Origin: Ceratodon purpureus
Lineage: Eukaryota; Streptophyta; Bryopsida; Pseudoditrichales; Ditrichaceae
DNA length: 64,000 nucleotides
Assembly: GCA_014871385.1 (NCBI GenBank)
Contig: CM026421.1
Span: 21,814,865-21,878,864 of the forward strand
Direction: 5' to 3'
Each line of letters begins with the position of its first letter. The first letter of the stretch is position 1. The position numbers and the translations under genes were made by a program. The notes beneath the pieces were generated by a model. That model was not told the origin of the DNA. It was given only the letters and a program-made list of their open reading frames with translations, and searched no databases. Below are positions 1 to 10,859 of this stretch, in pieces.

Positions 1-2595
1 AGAAAAATTTCATCTAACTAACTATATCCATCTAAAAAAGTTGATAATTTTTTCATCCAAATGACAATGATCATCTAGAGTTTCATTTTCATCCAAAATC
101 TATTTTCATCCAAAATCTATTTTCATCCATATAAAACATTTCAGTCAATCTTCATTTTCATCCATACTTAATAAATTTCATCCGGTATCTATAATGTGGC
201 AAGGGTCCATCCAAAGGACCCCCTTTTACCAAAACTACCCTTTGAAGTAAAAGCAAAATATACAATTTACACTTTGAAAATTCTAGAAATTTGAGATCTA
301 CTGCGATTGCATTGAAATTTTGTGTGGTCCTTTCTCTCATTGACTTCAAGATAGAACCGTTCGGATTTCCAATTGGACATTTTAGAGTACTCTTTAAATA
401 GTTTCAAGTTTGGAGAATGTATGGTAATTTCAACACACCTCCTTGCACAAAATCAAGGATTATTACCACTTCCCGAGCATGTGTTAGGCTGAAACTTTGA
501 TAGCTTATACTTGACTTCTATACCTAAAGGAATTGATGATCCTCTACAAATCAAATGTGTTTGCAAAGTTTAGTTTTTGGGCATCAAAACTTAGGTTTAT
601 GCACTGGGCAGTGTCAAAAAAACTTTCATAGTGACTTCAAATGTTATAATCTTGCAATCAGTATGGTGGATTGTCGTCAAAATTGGTATACGCCTTTTTA
701 AATAAGTTAGTTATAAGATCCTACCGTTAAATATTAAATATAATGTCTAAATTTAGAAATAAATAGATTTCTTTTAGTAGGGGTATGTTTTTGGCAGTTT
801 TGGCTCCAAAAACACCAAGGGCTTTTAAGGATTAATCATAATTCAAAATTGTCCAAATTTAAGATATTATTTTTTGAAAATTTTAACAGTATTTTTTACT
901 TTAATTTATTAGTAGGCAAAAAGGCACTTAAGTTGCTATTAGTTTATGGCAACAATATTAAAGAAATTAAAAAAATTATGTAAGGAAAACTAAAGTTACA
1001 AAATTTTATATATATTCCATCAATTTAGAAATTAGAGTAGTTTCCACATACTTTAGGGATGAATAAATCTATATGGTTTTATATTTTTTTAATGGATTGA
1101 AGTCCTTACTAATAATGTTGATCATCATCTTAATGACAAAACATACCTTCCTCCCATTCTATTTCATATTTTAAAGGACCTAAAACCATTATTGTAGAAA
1201 TTATTATTTTATTTTTTGAATTGAGCACCTTAAATAACCTTTGGATGATCTATTCAATCCATTTTAAAAATATATATAATTCTTTATATATTTTTAATCA
1301 AAAGTAGAAAAAGAAAGGCTTTTTACTTGCATTGATGGATGTTGATAAGTGGCTTATTTATACATTAAAAAGGCAAAGATTGTTGTTTGTATCTTAAAGT
1401 TGAAAGGAAATACCATCTATTCCTTGTCATGTAGGATTCAAATTCGATTTTTTATCGAATAAAAATATGGATTCAACCTTTCTGTAGTGGAAATCTCTAA
1501 GGTAGGTACCAAAGCTAATTATCAATTTTAATTTGCTCATTTTCTTTAGGCTTCATTTCATTGTCTTTTGGTGTAAACAAGCCTTTAATCTTTCTCATCC
1601 ATGCTTTCACAATCTTGTGTGTTTTGTTTGGCTTTGTAATTACAGTAGACATTCAGATACAAAAATTTTAAATCACTTACTAATTTTAAAATTAATAAGC
1701 TAATGAAAAAAAAAAATGAAAAAAAAAAAAAAAAAAAAAAACCTTTTTCTACTACAATTCAAAATATAGAAATTTAGAAGAATCAAATAAAAACACTTCG
1801 CATAGAATATATTTTAAAAAATTTCATAAATAAATCTTAGAAGAAAGACAATACTAATTAAAGTGAACAACATATTTTAAAAGTGCTGCTACATAGGGTA
1901 CAAGAAATGAATGTGAGTTTGTAAATAAATTTATCCATCATATTGATTTATAAACCAAAAAATCAAACTCACACAAAGAGTTGTTCATCATCTAAATATT
2001 TAGTCATATTTCACCTTCTTCTTCTAATACAATCAACATTTTTACTTGACACATTAGTCTTATATTTACACCATTATTAAAAAAAATCCACATGTGTTTG
2101 GCATCGACTAGGTCTCCTACTATTCAACAATTTACCAACTTATGATTAACCCTTAAACGTCAACCCCCGCCCCGGGCTTGACTTTATTTTGGAAGAATCT
2201 TGCTCATAGCTTAAACTCCATTGCACCAAATGGGGTTTTAGGATGCCAAATTGAGCACCTTAAAAAGATCCATACCTCTTTAGAATAGAGCAAAAGTAAA
2301 TTAAAAACAAAATTGTACTCAAATTGGAGTTTAGAAGAGATATTGGACTTGGTATCAGAAAAGCATATGTAGTTTAGGGGTTAAAGCACATATTTCAGTA
2401 TGATAAAATTTCATCTACAATCCACTACTTCCCATAGTATGTCCATTGTCAAGTTAATTTACTCTTGAAAAACCACTGTAAGTTCAATGGAAGACTGAAC
2501 TGTAGATGAAATGATGCACCATATGATATTATGATTCTTTACAAGGGCATTCATCACAGCCGTCTTTGAAACAATGGAGCTTGAAAGACCAGGAT
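1..2595. other. AT-rich spacer without a gene
   Basis: No coding region was recognised here. The stretch is AT-rich and includes a short tandem repeat near 85-130 (a 17-bp unit around TTTCATCCAAAATCTA, about 2.5 copies) and an A-tract at about 1705-1741. The ORFs on either strand are short and have no family resemblance. Confidence 0.6.
2588..2595. repeat. left target-site duplication of hAT element
   Basis: The 8-bp sequence ACCAGGAT directly precedes the CAGTGC end of the transposon and is repeated exactly at 8892-8899. Eight bases is the usual duplication length for hAT elements. Confidence 0.85.
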
Positions 2596-2753
2596 CAGTG
2601 CTTTTTTTTTTTGGCTTCAAAGTGCCATTTTTCACTCAGGAAATAGTGTGGGCGAAATTGCTTTGAGAACACAAAGGGGATTTTCCACCTGGGATCGCCA
2701 CGTAGGCGCCCAAGGATTGGCTGCAATCGCCAGCTGGGCGAGCTCACGGGGTC

Positions 2754-2770
2754 GGGTAGGGTTAGGGTTT
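2754..2770 (-). promoter_or_regulatory. telo-box-like motif in hAT 5' region
   Basis: The plus strand reads GTAGGGTTAGGGTTT, which on the minus strand is AAACCCTAACCCTAC and contains the plant telo-box AAACCCTA. In plants such boxes lie in promoters of translation and ribosome-biogenesis genes. It lies about 580 bp upstream of the transposase ATG in a GC-rich stretch, so a promoter role is plausible but inferred. Confidence 0.4.
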
Positions 2771-3346
2771 GCCCACCCTTCATCCCCCCGCCGCCATCTT
2801 CGGATGCTTATCGCCCACTTCTCCATTCTTCAATGCTCAAGTTCTCCATTTATTTCCTCCAGATCGCCCGTACCTGCATCATTCTTCACAATTGCTTCGC
2901 CAGTTAATGCTCCCATTTGAATCCTATCTTCGCCTGTAGGTGTCCCCCCCTCGAATGCCTTGTCGCCAGCTTATGCAGGTTGAGGGAATAGGGTGGGTGG
3001 CTCACCTGTTTCAATTTCTTGAATGATTTGTGTTTCTCTGGGCGCTTGCTCTAACTCTGTGAGTGTATCCTTGTTCAAATTGAATTCGGTGAGGGGGATT
3101 TGGCATCAATGGACAGCCGCCACCCTCTAATGCGTTCATTGCAGCGTAAATGCTACCCCATTCCCCTTTGTTTTTGTGCAATTACTTGCTGTTCAGGTTG
3201 TGGGTCTTCTGGGTGTTGGGCGATCCTTCTCTTTTCTTTGTCTTGCGTTGCTTTGTTGGTGTTCGATTCCTTTGCAACATTGTGGTCTGGATTTTGGAGT
3301 TGTGTGAACATTGGTGGGCGGTTGATGCTGAAACTAATCCTATGCA

Positions 3347-6300
3347 ATGGCTTCGTCGGACGAGGGAGGCGGTGGGGACTTGCAGACGAAGGCGCTGCGG
3401 GCGGCCGTTGCGGTGCGAGATGCGAAGAAGAAAGCTGCGCGGTTGGCGAAGGAGGCCCTTGCTGCAGCTCGAGAGGAGAAGCGACTGAGCACGCTGATGG
3501 TGGCTGCCTCGAAGCGGAAGGCGGCGCAGCGATCAACGATGCAAACATATTTTCAGACGACTCGAAGCGGATCGGGGAGGGTTTGAGTCGTGCGACGTTG
3601 GAGGCGATTGCGTCGGAGGGAGAAGAGGAGGAGGACACAGACGCGGTGGAGGCGATGCTCGCTCTCATTCGGGGGAGAAGTGTCTCTGTCGACACTGCCA
3701 ATCGGACCCCCGGCCGAGGCTCATCGTCTGGGTCTGGGGATACTGTGGTGCTGTCATCGAAATCTCCGATCATCCCCCTGCAATCCACCTCGGAGGAGTG
3801 TGACAACAGCCGGTTGAAGGAGGTTTCAAGAGATTCTGATGGAGAGGACGAGGAGGTGGATTCGCCTCCCAAGAAGCGGGGGGCTATTGTTAGATCCAAA
3901 GCCGAGACTGCTAAGAGCAGAAACTAGAAACGTTACGATCGTCATCGTAAGTTCCAGACTGTCTGGGCAGCCAAATTGCCTTGGGCAGAGGGTATGATGG
4001 CCTCGGATGGTATTCTTCACATGGTCAAGTGCAAGGCTTGCACTGCTTTTGATCGCAAACCTTGTATAATGGCCCCCAAATCGGACACCTTGTTCAAACA
4101 CGATGGAAAACGTGTGGCCAAAAAAGACATGACCCAATTTCGGGTGAAGAAGGGTGAGTCTTATGTTGCCAGGGACTGCCGTCACCGCAAGAACATGCGC
4201 CTGTTCGCTGCTCGCCCCCCAGCCACAGTTCTTGAATAGATTAATCATTGCACAACCGTGGAGGCCAGAAAAAAGAGGGTGCAGTTTGCTACACTTTTCC
4301 AAATCTTGAAGGATGGTCGGCCAATGTTGGACTATGAGCACCGGCTTGGTTTGTACAAGCTGCTCAATGTCCTGGATTGTCCAATAGCACATTGGTGCGA
4401 TAATAGTGGATGGACTATGGCTTCCTACATGTACAAAGCTGTGCTTGAGGAAATCACCAAGATTGTCCAGGCGGCCAGATTCATGGCAGTCACGGTTGAT
4501 GAAGTTACTAGTGTCGACAATGGCTCTTTCCTGTCTGTCCATGGCTATGTCGTGCAGGATTGGATTCGGGTCCCTTTGCTTTTGTCTTTGCAGCGAGTTA
4601 ATTGTTCTTCTAATGCTAAAAATCTAACGAAGTTGATTATGGGGGCTGTGCTTAGTGCCGGTGACTTGAGTCAGGAGACATTGGCGAAGAAATTGCTCAG
4701 TTTCGGGGCTGATAGTGCAGCCACTCTCCAAGGGCACCGAACCGGTGTCACGAAGCAGGTGAGGGAAGAGTATGCATCATTCTCACATGGTGTCCACTCT
4801 GTAGCACATCGGTGCAATTTGGCTTATAAGGCCTTGTCGAAGCTCAGGATTTTTTCTTCAATTGAAAAGGTCCTGCACAGCACACACGCCTATTTCAACA
4901 AGAGCCCTAAAAGGCTTTGCGAGTTCAAACAATTGGCGGAATTAATAGAAACAAAAGGGTTACGCATGCTTCGCGTGGTGGAAACCCGTTGGGTCAGCCT
5001 CATTGATTCCTTGAGGCGACTACTCTCTGAATACCGCACTCTAATTTATAAAATGACAGCTGATCTCGAGGAGAACGACAAGGCTGAGGTATCTTATTTC
5101 CCCTCTTATGTTTTTTTTGTTCTTTTTTTTAAAAATTTGTCTTTGCAAGTTTGCAAGTTTCTCAGTCTTCTTCAAGAGTCAGTCACTGTTTTCTTCTTGC
5201 TTTCTTTAAGTTTCCCGAACTTACGGTCTCAATTTGAATTCTCTCTTTCTTTCTTTCTTTTTTTTTTTTTTTTTTTTCAATTTAGGGGGCCTTAATACCC
5301 TCTGCTGCCTTGTTGTGGTCACGGCCCGAGACTGTTAGCCTCGCTGCGGAGTTGTTGCACTCGGCTTTGCTTACTGTAATCACTTTGTTTTTCTCTGTTT
5401 CCTTTTTTTTTAATCTTCTCTTGGTTCAATTCGTTTTGTGAAGTTGCTTTTGTCTTTGGACTTGTACCAAACTTACAAGTGGGCCTGCATTGTTTGGTGA
5501 TCTTGCAGGCGTGCTTGGTGATGCTGTTGAACCCCTACACGCTTCTAGGCATGAGTTGCTTGCTGCCCCTTCTAGAGGCAATAGACTGCTTGGTTCAGTT
5601 TGCTCAGAAAACAGATGTCTACATCTGTGACTTCGTTGCAGCTGCGAAAGTTTGTCAAGCCAGTTTGCACCGCATGTATGAGGATCGGAGCACGGCCTTT
5701 AACTGCGACGAGTTCTGGTCCTTCACAAATCTTGCAGAGCTCTCGCATGAGGAGATCCACCTCAAGTGGATAACGGATCTAAATGACGACTCTACTGTTC
5801 TGTCTTTCGTCTGCCATAGAGAACATATCCACCCAGAGCGAAATCACGGGCCAGTGGATCGGGCAATGTGGGCGGAGCTTTTGGCAGCAGTAAAACGGGA
5901 ATGTTAAGGTTCGATGGCGACCGTGTTATGTGTTTTTTTTTTTGGCGTTTTTCAAGAGACCGCTACTCTGCTTGTTAATCTACTTCTAACCTTTGGTGCT
6001 GTGGTTGTGCAGGGGCTGCAAGGCTTGTGATTTTTGAGCTAGATGCTCGGTTCCCTGCCCAACATGTCATGAATGCCTTTGGCATTCTATACCCCCAGTA
6101 TTGGTGCCAGGGCGATGCTGAAGAACAGTTTGACAAGCACCTTCGGTGTCTCATGGATAACTATGGACATGGGAAAACAATGGGTGAGGGTGAAGGCAAA
6201 ATCCTTGTACCTGCAATTGTCGACCGGGAGCTTCTAATGGCCCAACGCAGTCTGTTTAAGACATGCATGCGCAGCAATTGCAGATCTGCCATGCTCCCCC

Positions 6301-6617
6301 CCTATACCGTGAATCCCCTGACCAAGGTCTGGCGAGTGCTTGACTCCAACAACAGCTTGACTCAGAACTTTTCTGAGTTTGTTAAGCTGGCCGAAATAGC
6401 CCTGGTACACGTTATCGGTTCTGCCGAAGATGAGAGGACGTTCTCATCACTAAGTTTCCTCAAGTCGAAGCTGAGGAATAGTCTCGAGGAGCACTTGCAG
6501 ATAGTCGTGGGCATGCATTCCCAACGCATTTTCACAATTGAAAACTTCCCTTACCAAAAAGTTTTCGATACCTGGTTTGTTGCAGGGGAGCGTGGCCGCT
6601 ATTTGGCTCATGCTTAG
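3347..6617 (+). pseudogene. hAT transposase gene, spliced, with frameshift and two TAG codons
   Basis: This is the transposase of the surrounding element, which would cut and rejoin DNA at its ends. Four exons fit: 3347-5088, 5286-5375, 5509-5889 and 6013-6617, with GT-AG borders and matching phases. The order is a Lys/Ala-rich N-terminus, an acidic stretch, a zinc finger with CKAC (about 4030-4105), the RNase H-like core with VDE (Asp at 4498) and FGADSAA, the HSVAHRCNLA motif, and a C-terminal hATC dimerisation block with GSAEDERTFSSL near 6418-6455. The ATG at 3347 is one frame off the rest, so a shift lies near 3540-3590. In-frame TAG codons at 3925 and 4237 both fall where Gln is expected. 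It is most likely inactive, although the conserved residues remain. Confidence 0.75.
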
Positions 6618-7161
6618 GTAGATCGTGGCTGCGTTTCCAGCTGTGGTACCAGCTCTTAAGGTTAGTGTGGAGTTGCATGTGGAACTTGTATTGTTTCACT
6701 GCGATTTTGGTAGAATGATACTAGCTAGATAGGTGATGGCTGTGAGCCTGTGAGGTATTTTGTGAATCGGCTTGAGCCTTATCTCTTTGTTTTTGTTATT
6801 TCCGTTGATGGTTTAAACTTTGTTTTTAATTCTGGCACAAGTATGTGCTGCTTCTAATTATCTTTGTTTCATGTGTCTCGCTGCAGGAGATGATCCCTGG
6901 TGTCTCGGTCTTGCATGAGTCTCGTGTGTGCTGTTTGTTTACATCCCCCAACCTGTTCTCGGTGGTCTCTATTTGCTGAATGTGCAGCTCCATGTTGTGA
7001 TTTGTTTTGTTACTGACTTATTGCTACTTAGTGGGATTGGCTCGGAGCTTTTTCACCTTGCACCGTGTGGTTACTAACTTACTGTTACCCCGCTTAGTGA
7101 TCAGTGATCACTCAACTTTGTTTTCTCTTTAATTCTTCGTCTCAAATTTAATTTGTCTACG

Positions 7162-7339
7162 TTTTCTCATTTAGGCATCGGAGCCCTGTCTTTGTGTGTG
7201 CAGGTCAAGTGCTGGAATTCAATTTTTCCCTGCCTATTAACAATTTTCAATTCCCTTGTAGTTTTATCATTCGCTGATTATATGTTCCTATATTTTCTCA
7301 TTTAGGCATCGGAGCCCTTTCTTTGTGTGTGCAGGTCAA
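7162..7339 (+). repeat. 47-bp direct repeat pair inside hAT
   Basis: A 47-bp segment beginning TTTTCTCATTTAGGCATCGG occurs at 7162-7208 and again at 7293-7339 with one mismatch, 131 bp apart. It lies in the 3' noncoding part of the hAT element. Confidence 0.7.
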
Positions 7340-8245
7340 TTGTATGAACATTGTAGCAATTTCGGGGTTTCCAGCTTCGTAGGAATGCGCTGTGAATAGT
7401 TTCAGTTTAGCCACTCTGTCGTCAAAAGGATTTAATTTACAGTAGAATTCGCCATGTTACATTTAATAATTTTAACTAAATCGCCACTTCGGCACTTACT
7501 CAGATTGTTAGATCGCCTAGATTTATACAATAGCAAATGAAAATTCGCACTAGTGCAAACACAGCCCGTCTCCAGGCGCCTGTCCACCCAGGAGTCCACC
7601 TGTTTGGTGTCAGTCCACTTGCGTGGAGTCGCTGGGGTGCGGGGTGGAGTTGGGCATGCTAGGATTAGAGTGGTCCAATTTGTTTTGTTAGTTTTTTATT
7701 TATTTTATTTTTAGAGTAATCCCAATTTGGCGCAGCAGGTTCTCAGATGATGTGCGCCATGATTGTGGTGGGGCATAGATGAATGAGTGATTTCCAGTCG
7801 CTGAGGTTAATTGAGCTGAAATTACCAGTGCCATGTGAAATCTCCTCGGATGAAGAATCGACTGAGTAATACATTGATCTGTTCGCAGTTTGCAATAGAG
7901 GAGGTCATTAGGTCGCTGCAGAGAAGGTTTAAATATCAGTATCCAAAAAATTCCAAGGCCTGCCTAGAGATATAGTGTTACAACAGCAAAGGAACCTCGA
8001 CAGTTGCAACAGCTTGCTTCACAAAAACAAACAACACACTTGTGATCCCATAATAACAAGCACACAACAACAAGCACATTGTTGCTTCTGATCCCACAAC
8101 AACAAGTACACCTTCGTCGTTCCAGAACGTGAAGTCCACCCTCCCCAACATCGAAGCTGCAAGAACCGACTAAACAGCTTCATTGTCCAACGTAGCTTTA
8201 GTCAGCGCGAAACTTGATCCTCTTAGTTGCTGGCCGGACATCTGC

Positions 8246-8365
8246 AACAACAAACCCAAACCCTCATGCAACAACAAACCCAAACCCTCATGTAACAACA
8301 AAGCCAAACCCTTATACAACAACAAACTCAAACCCTCATGCAACAACAAATCCAAACCCTCATGC
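8246..8365 (+). repeat. 24-bp minisatellite, five copies
   Basis: Five units of 24 bp with the pattern AACAACAAACCCAAACCCTC plus ATGC stand head to tail with few changes. A partial sixth follows. The array sits in the 3' part of the hAT element. Short ORFs across it (for example 8183-8422) are repeat artefacts. Confidence 0.8.
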
Positions 8366-8891
8366 AACAACAATCGCATCGATCACTCGCCTCTGTGTGC
8401 AAAGCCTTGCAATCTCGAGTAAGATACCCTTTGCAGCTCCCATCCGACTGAGATACCCTTCGCAGCACTGACAAGAACCACTCTCTGCCAAAGTTAAATC
8501 TACCCTACCTGTAAACTACTGCACCCCAATTTAAAAGTGCCAGATATGCAAATCTGTACAAGGAAACGCGAGTCCCGCTCCCCATGCCACTGTATACCCG
8601 ACCCTACACTGATATGCATGGTCCAGAAATACACTTGCAGACCCACAGCCAATCAGAACGACTTAGCCAAATTCGACTCCACCCGCAGTCCACCCACAGG
8701 CCCTCGTTGGTGGAGACCCTGGGTGGAGAAGTGCATCGATTCTACTAGTGTCGCCCCTTGCAAAATTCGTATGTAAATGTAATTCGCCACGACTTTGCAC
8801 CTTCAGTAAAAAATTAATCGCCTTTTTTACTACTTAAATATTATAATGTCGCCTTTTCTATCATTTCCAAAAACTGAAAATAAAAGCACTG

Positions 8892-8899
8892 ACCAGGAT
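8892..8899. repeat. right target-site duplication of hAT element
   Basis: This is an exact copy of ACCAGGAT at 2588-2595, directly after the terminal GCACTG of the element. Confidence 0.85.
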
Positions 8900-10859
8900 A
8901 CAGTCCAAGTCTCTGCGCACTGAGCTTGAATGAAAGTAGAATATTTGTCCAGTGGTGTAGACTGGTCACTGCAGCATACTTGTCCAGTGGCTCATCAAGT
9001 CCTCATTTGTTAGCCCACTTAGAGAACGTGGTGTGATTCTAGCAGAAGTGTATTTCATAAGAAAGAATGCATGACCTCCTCCACCTTCCATCATCCGTCT
9101 TGCTGTTGGAATTTGTGACTTACCCATAATTGGCATGGCCAACTTTCAAGAGTTGGGTGAGGTAGTGTCAAGTCATCCGGATCTGATAATTTTCCCCCAT
9201 GAAGCGGTGCTTGGGGGTGGGTCGGAGGCCAGGGTCGGGGGTGGGGAGGGGAGGGGGCAAATCTCTGCCCCTATTATTTGCCTTGAGTGGGAGTCCTAGT
9301 GATCTCATGGGGACTCCTAAGGGTAAATTGAGGCCTACCGCCCCATATTTATAAAAAAAAACCAAAAAAAGACCCCACGACCCCAAAACGGGGAGGGGCA
9401 GCAAAATGGAACCCAACGAGCCTAACAACCGAACCAACGGTTGTGGTTAGGTAGTACCTTTCGATGGGGTAAAATAAAGAGACCCAAGTCATCCTTTCCA
9501 AGCCAAAAAGGACATTTCCATATCCAGAGGTGACTCATTGTCTAAATGAATCATTCAAACAGCCTGCGTCTTCTTTGCTTGGCTGATCTCTTAATCTTAA
9601 AGATGATAGTGTTTTTTCAATTTTTCTGTCTCCCCCCAAAAGTTAGAAGAATAAGGAATGGTGCAAAGTTCCCAAAGTTCAAATTTTGATGTTGTGCTAT
9701 GTGGTTTTCAGAATAATCTTCATTAACAAGTGATCTTGGATTTTAACATATACATAAAATTTACTTTTATCTAAAGACATTTTTTGCCAAAAGTGATGAA
9801 TTTTCATAGAATTTGAATTTTTAAACATTTATAATATGCCTTTAAAAATGTTATAACATGTATGTTAACCAAATGTTCAAATGCATGTGTGCTAAATGTT
9901 TAGTGTCTCACGGTGTGGTGCCTACTACCATAGTCTACCCAACTATAGTTGGGAGTCTTGAAACTTCGTTGTATGGGTATCCAAAAAGGCCTTGGGGGAT
10001 GACATGTTGATTGATTTCAAGGCACTTAGTATAGAAAAGTGTTTATCTTCGAAGGGGGGGGAGTAGCTCTAGATTTGTCCAGTGGGCATCGGATTAGTGA
10101 ATAGAATGAACAAACACTATATTTACGTCGGCACCTTTGGGGCCAAAGTTCTTCTTCTTTAGTGTCTCCATTTTTTGTACATGAATGCCAAATGGCAATC
10201 ATGCATACAAGAAAAATTTAGTATACAAACCTGCACACTTTGTTTAAAAATTATATTGTTAGAGTTGATTCTATATGGATGAATATAAAATACTTTCATA
10301 CTTTGATAGAAGAAACCTAAAATATTGTAGCATATAAAAAGTACATGACAAACATGGCATCCTAAAGAGACTTGAAATACAATATTGAATGGTTCAATCA
10401 TAATAAGGAATGTAAGCCTAATTGAAGAACTTGAGGTACAAATATTGATAAATATATTTATATTGGTTGTATCTATGTTGCATACGATAGATTACACCTA
10501 ATATACAACATTTACAAATTTAAAGTCAATTATTGAATTGCCATCATTTTACAATTCTAATAAAGATGTATATATATATATATATAAATTTATTATATAG
10601 TACCTAAAAATATCAATAATTTTTTCATATTTTTTAAAAGATTAAAGTTTTTTAGATTATGTCTCCATATGAGACCATGTCTTTCACTTTGGATGGAAAT
10701 TAGACACTTCATTGTAGGGCAAAAGCCTCCTAAATTGTCATAGACTAAGACAACCTATCACCACCACTCATCTATAAACATCATTTATTAAAATGCATAT
10801 AACTCCCAAAAATTCATTCATTAGCCACCAAAATCAAGTCATTAGTAATAACTAAACCA
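8900..10859. other. spacer without a recognised gene
   Basis: No coding family was recognised. The minus-strand ORF at 9168-9437 spans a G-rich stretch and is of low complexity. A guanine-rich motif lies at 9237-9257. The rest is AT-rich. Confidence 0.5.
9237..9257 (+). other. potential G-quadruplex
   Basis: Four runs of four or five guanines are separated by single bases (GGGGG-T-GGGG-A-GGGG-A-GGGGG). This fits the tightest class of G-quadruplex-forming sequence. No gene was identified next to it. Confidence 0.55.

Larger units (their letters stand above)
2596..8891 (+). mobile_element. complete hAT-superfamily DNA transposon, 6.3 kb
   Basis: The element begins CAGTGCTTTTTTTTT and ends AAATAAAAGCACTG, so the ends are inverted repeats (CAGTGCTTTT exact, then T/A-rich). 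It is flanked by a perfect 8-bp duplication, ACCAGGAT. It encodes a spliced hAT transposase on the plus strand (3347-6617) of a type common as repeats in plant genomes. The motif TCGCC recurs about seven times at 2695-2975 and about eight times in two groups near 7450-7530 and 8750-8850, consistent with subterminal transposase-binding repeats. The 1.3 kb before the 3' end also has clusters of GTCCACC/GGTGGAC and a 24-bp tandem repeat. The element looks structurally complete but coding-defective. Confidence 0.85.

Noticed and set aside
3153..3899. 248-codon minus-strand ORF opposite the hAT transposase
   Set aside because: It is the antisense shadow of a GC-rich coding region and has no motif; the plus strand carries clear hAT protein sequence.
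3925..4239. U-to-C RNA editing restoring the stops to Gln
   Set aside because: Such editing is known in fern and hornwort organelles, not nuclear transcripts, and would not repair the frameshifts.
3826..4542. 238-codon minus-strand ORF
   Set aside because: Also antisense to the transposase, whose zinc finger and catalytic Asp lie on the plus strand here.
2646..7560. alternative hAT ends TAGTGTGGGCGAA / TTCGCACTAGTG
   Set aside because: These give no 8-bp duplication, whereas 2596 and 8891 give matching ends and a perfect ACCAGGAT duplication.
8170..8471. Asn/Thr-rich repeat ORFs on both strands
   Set aside because: They are translations of the 24-bp minisatellite, open in several frames; no start context or family.
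9168..9437. 89-codon minus ORF as a gene
   Set aside because: It spans a G-rich simple stretch and encodes low-complexity Leu/Pro sequence with no recognisable domain.
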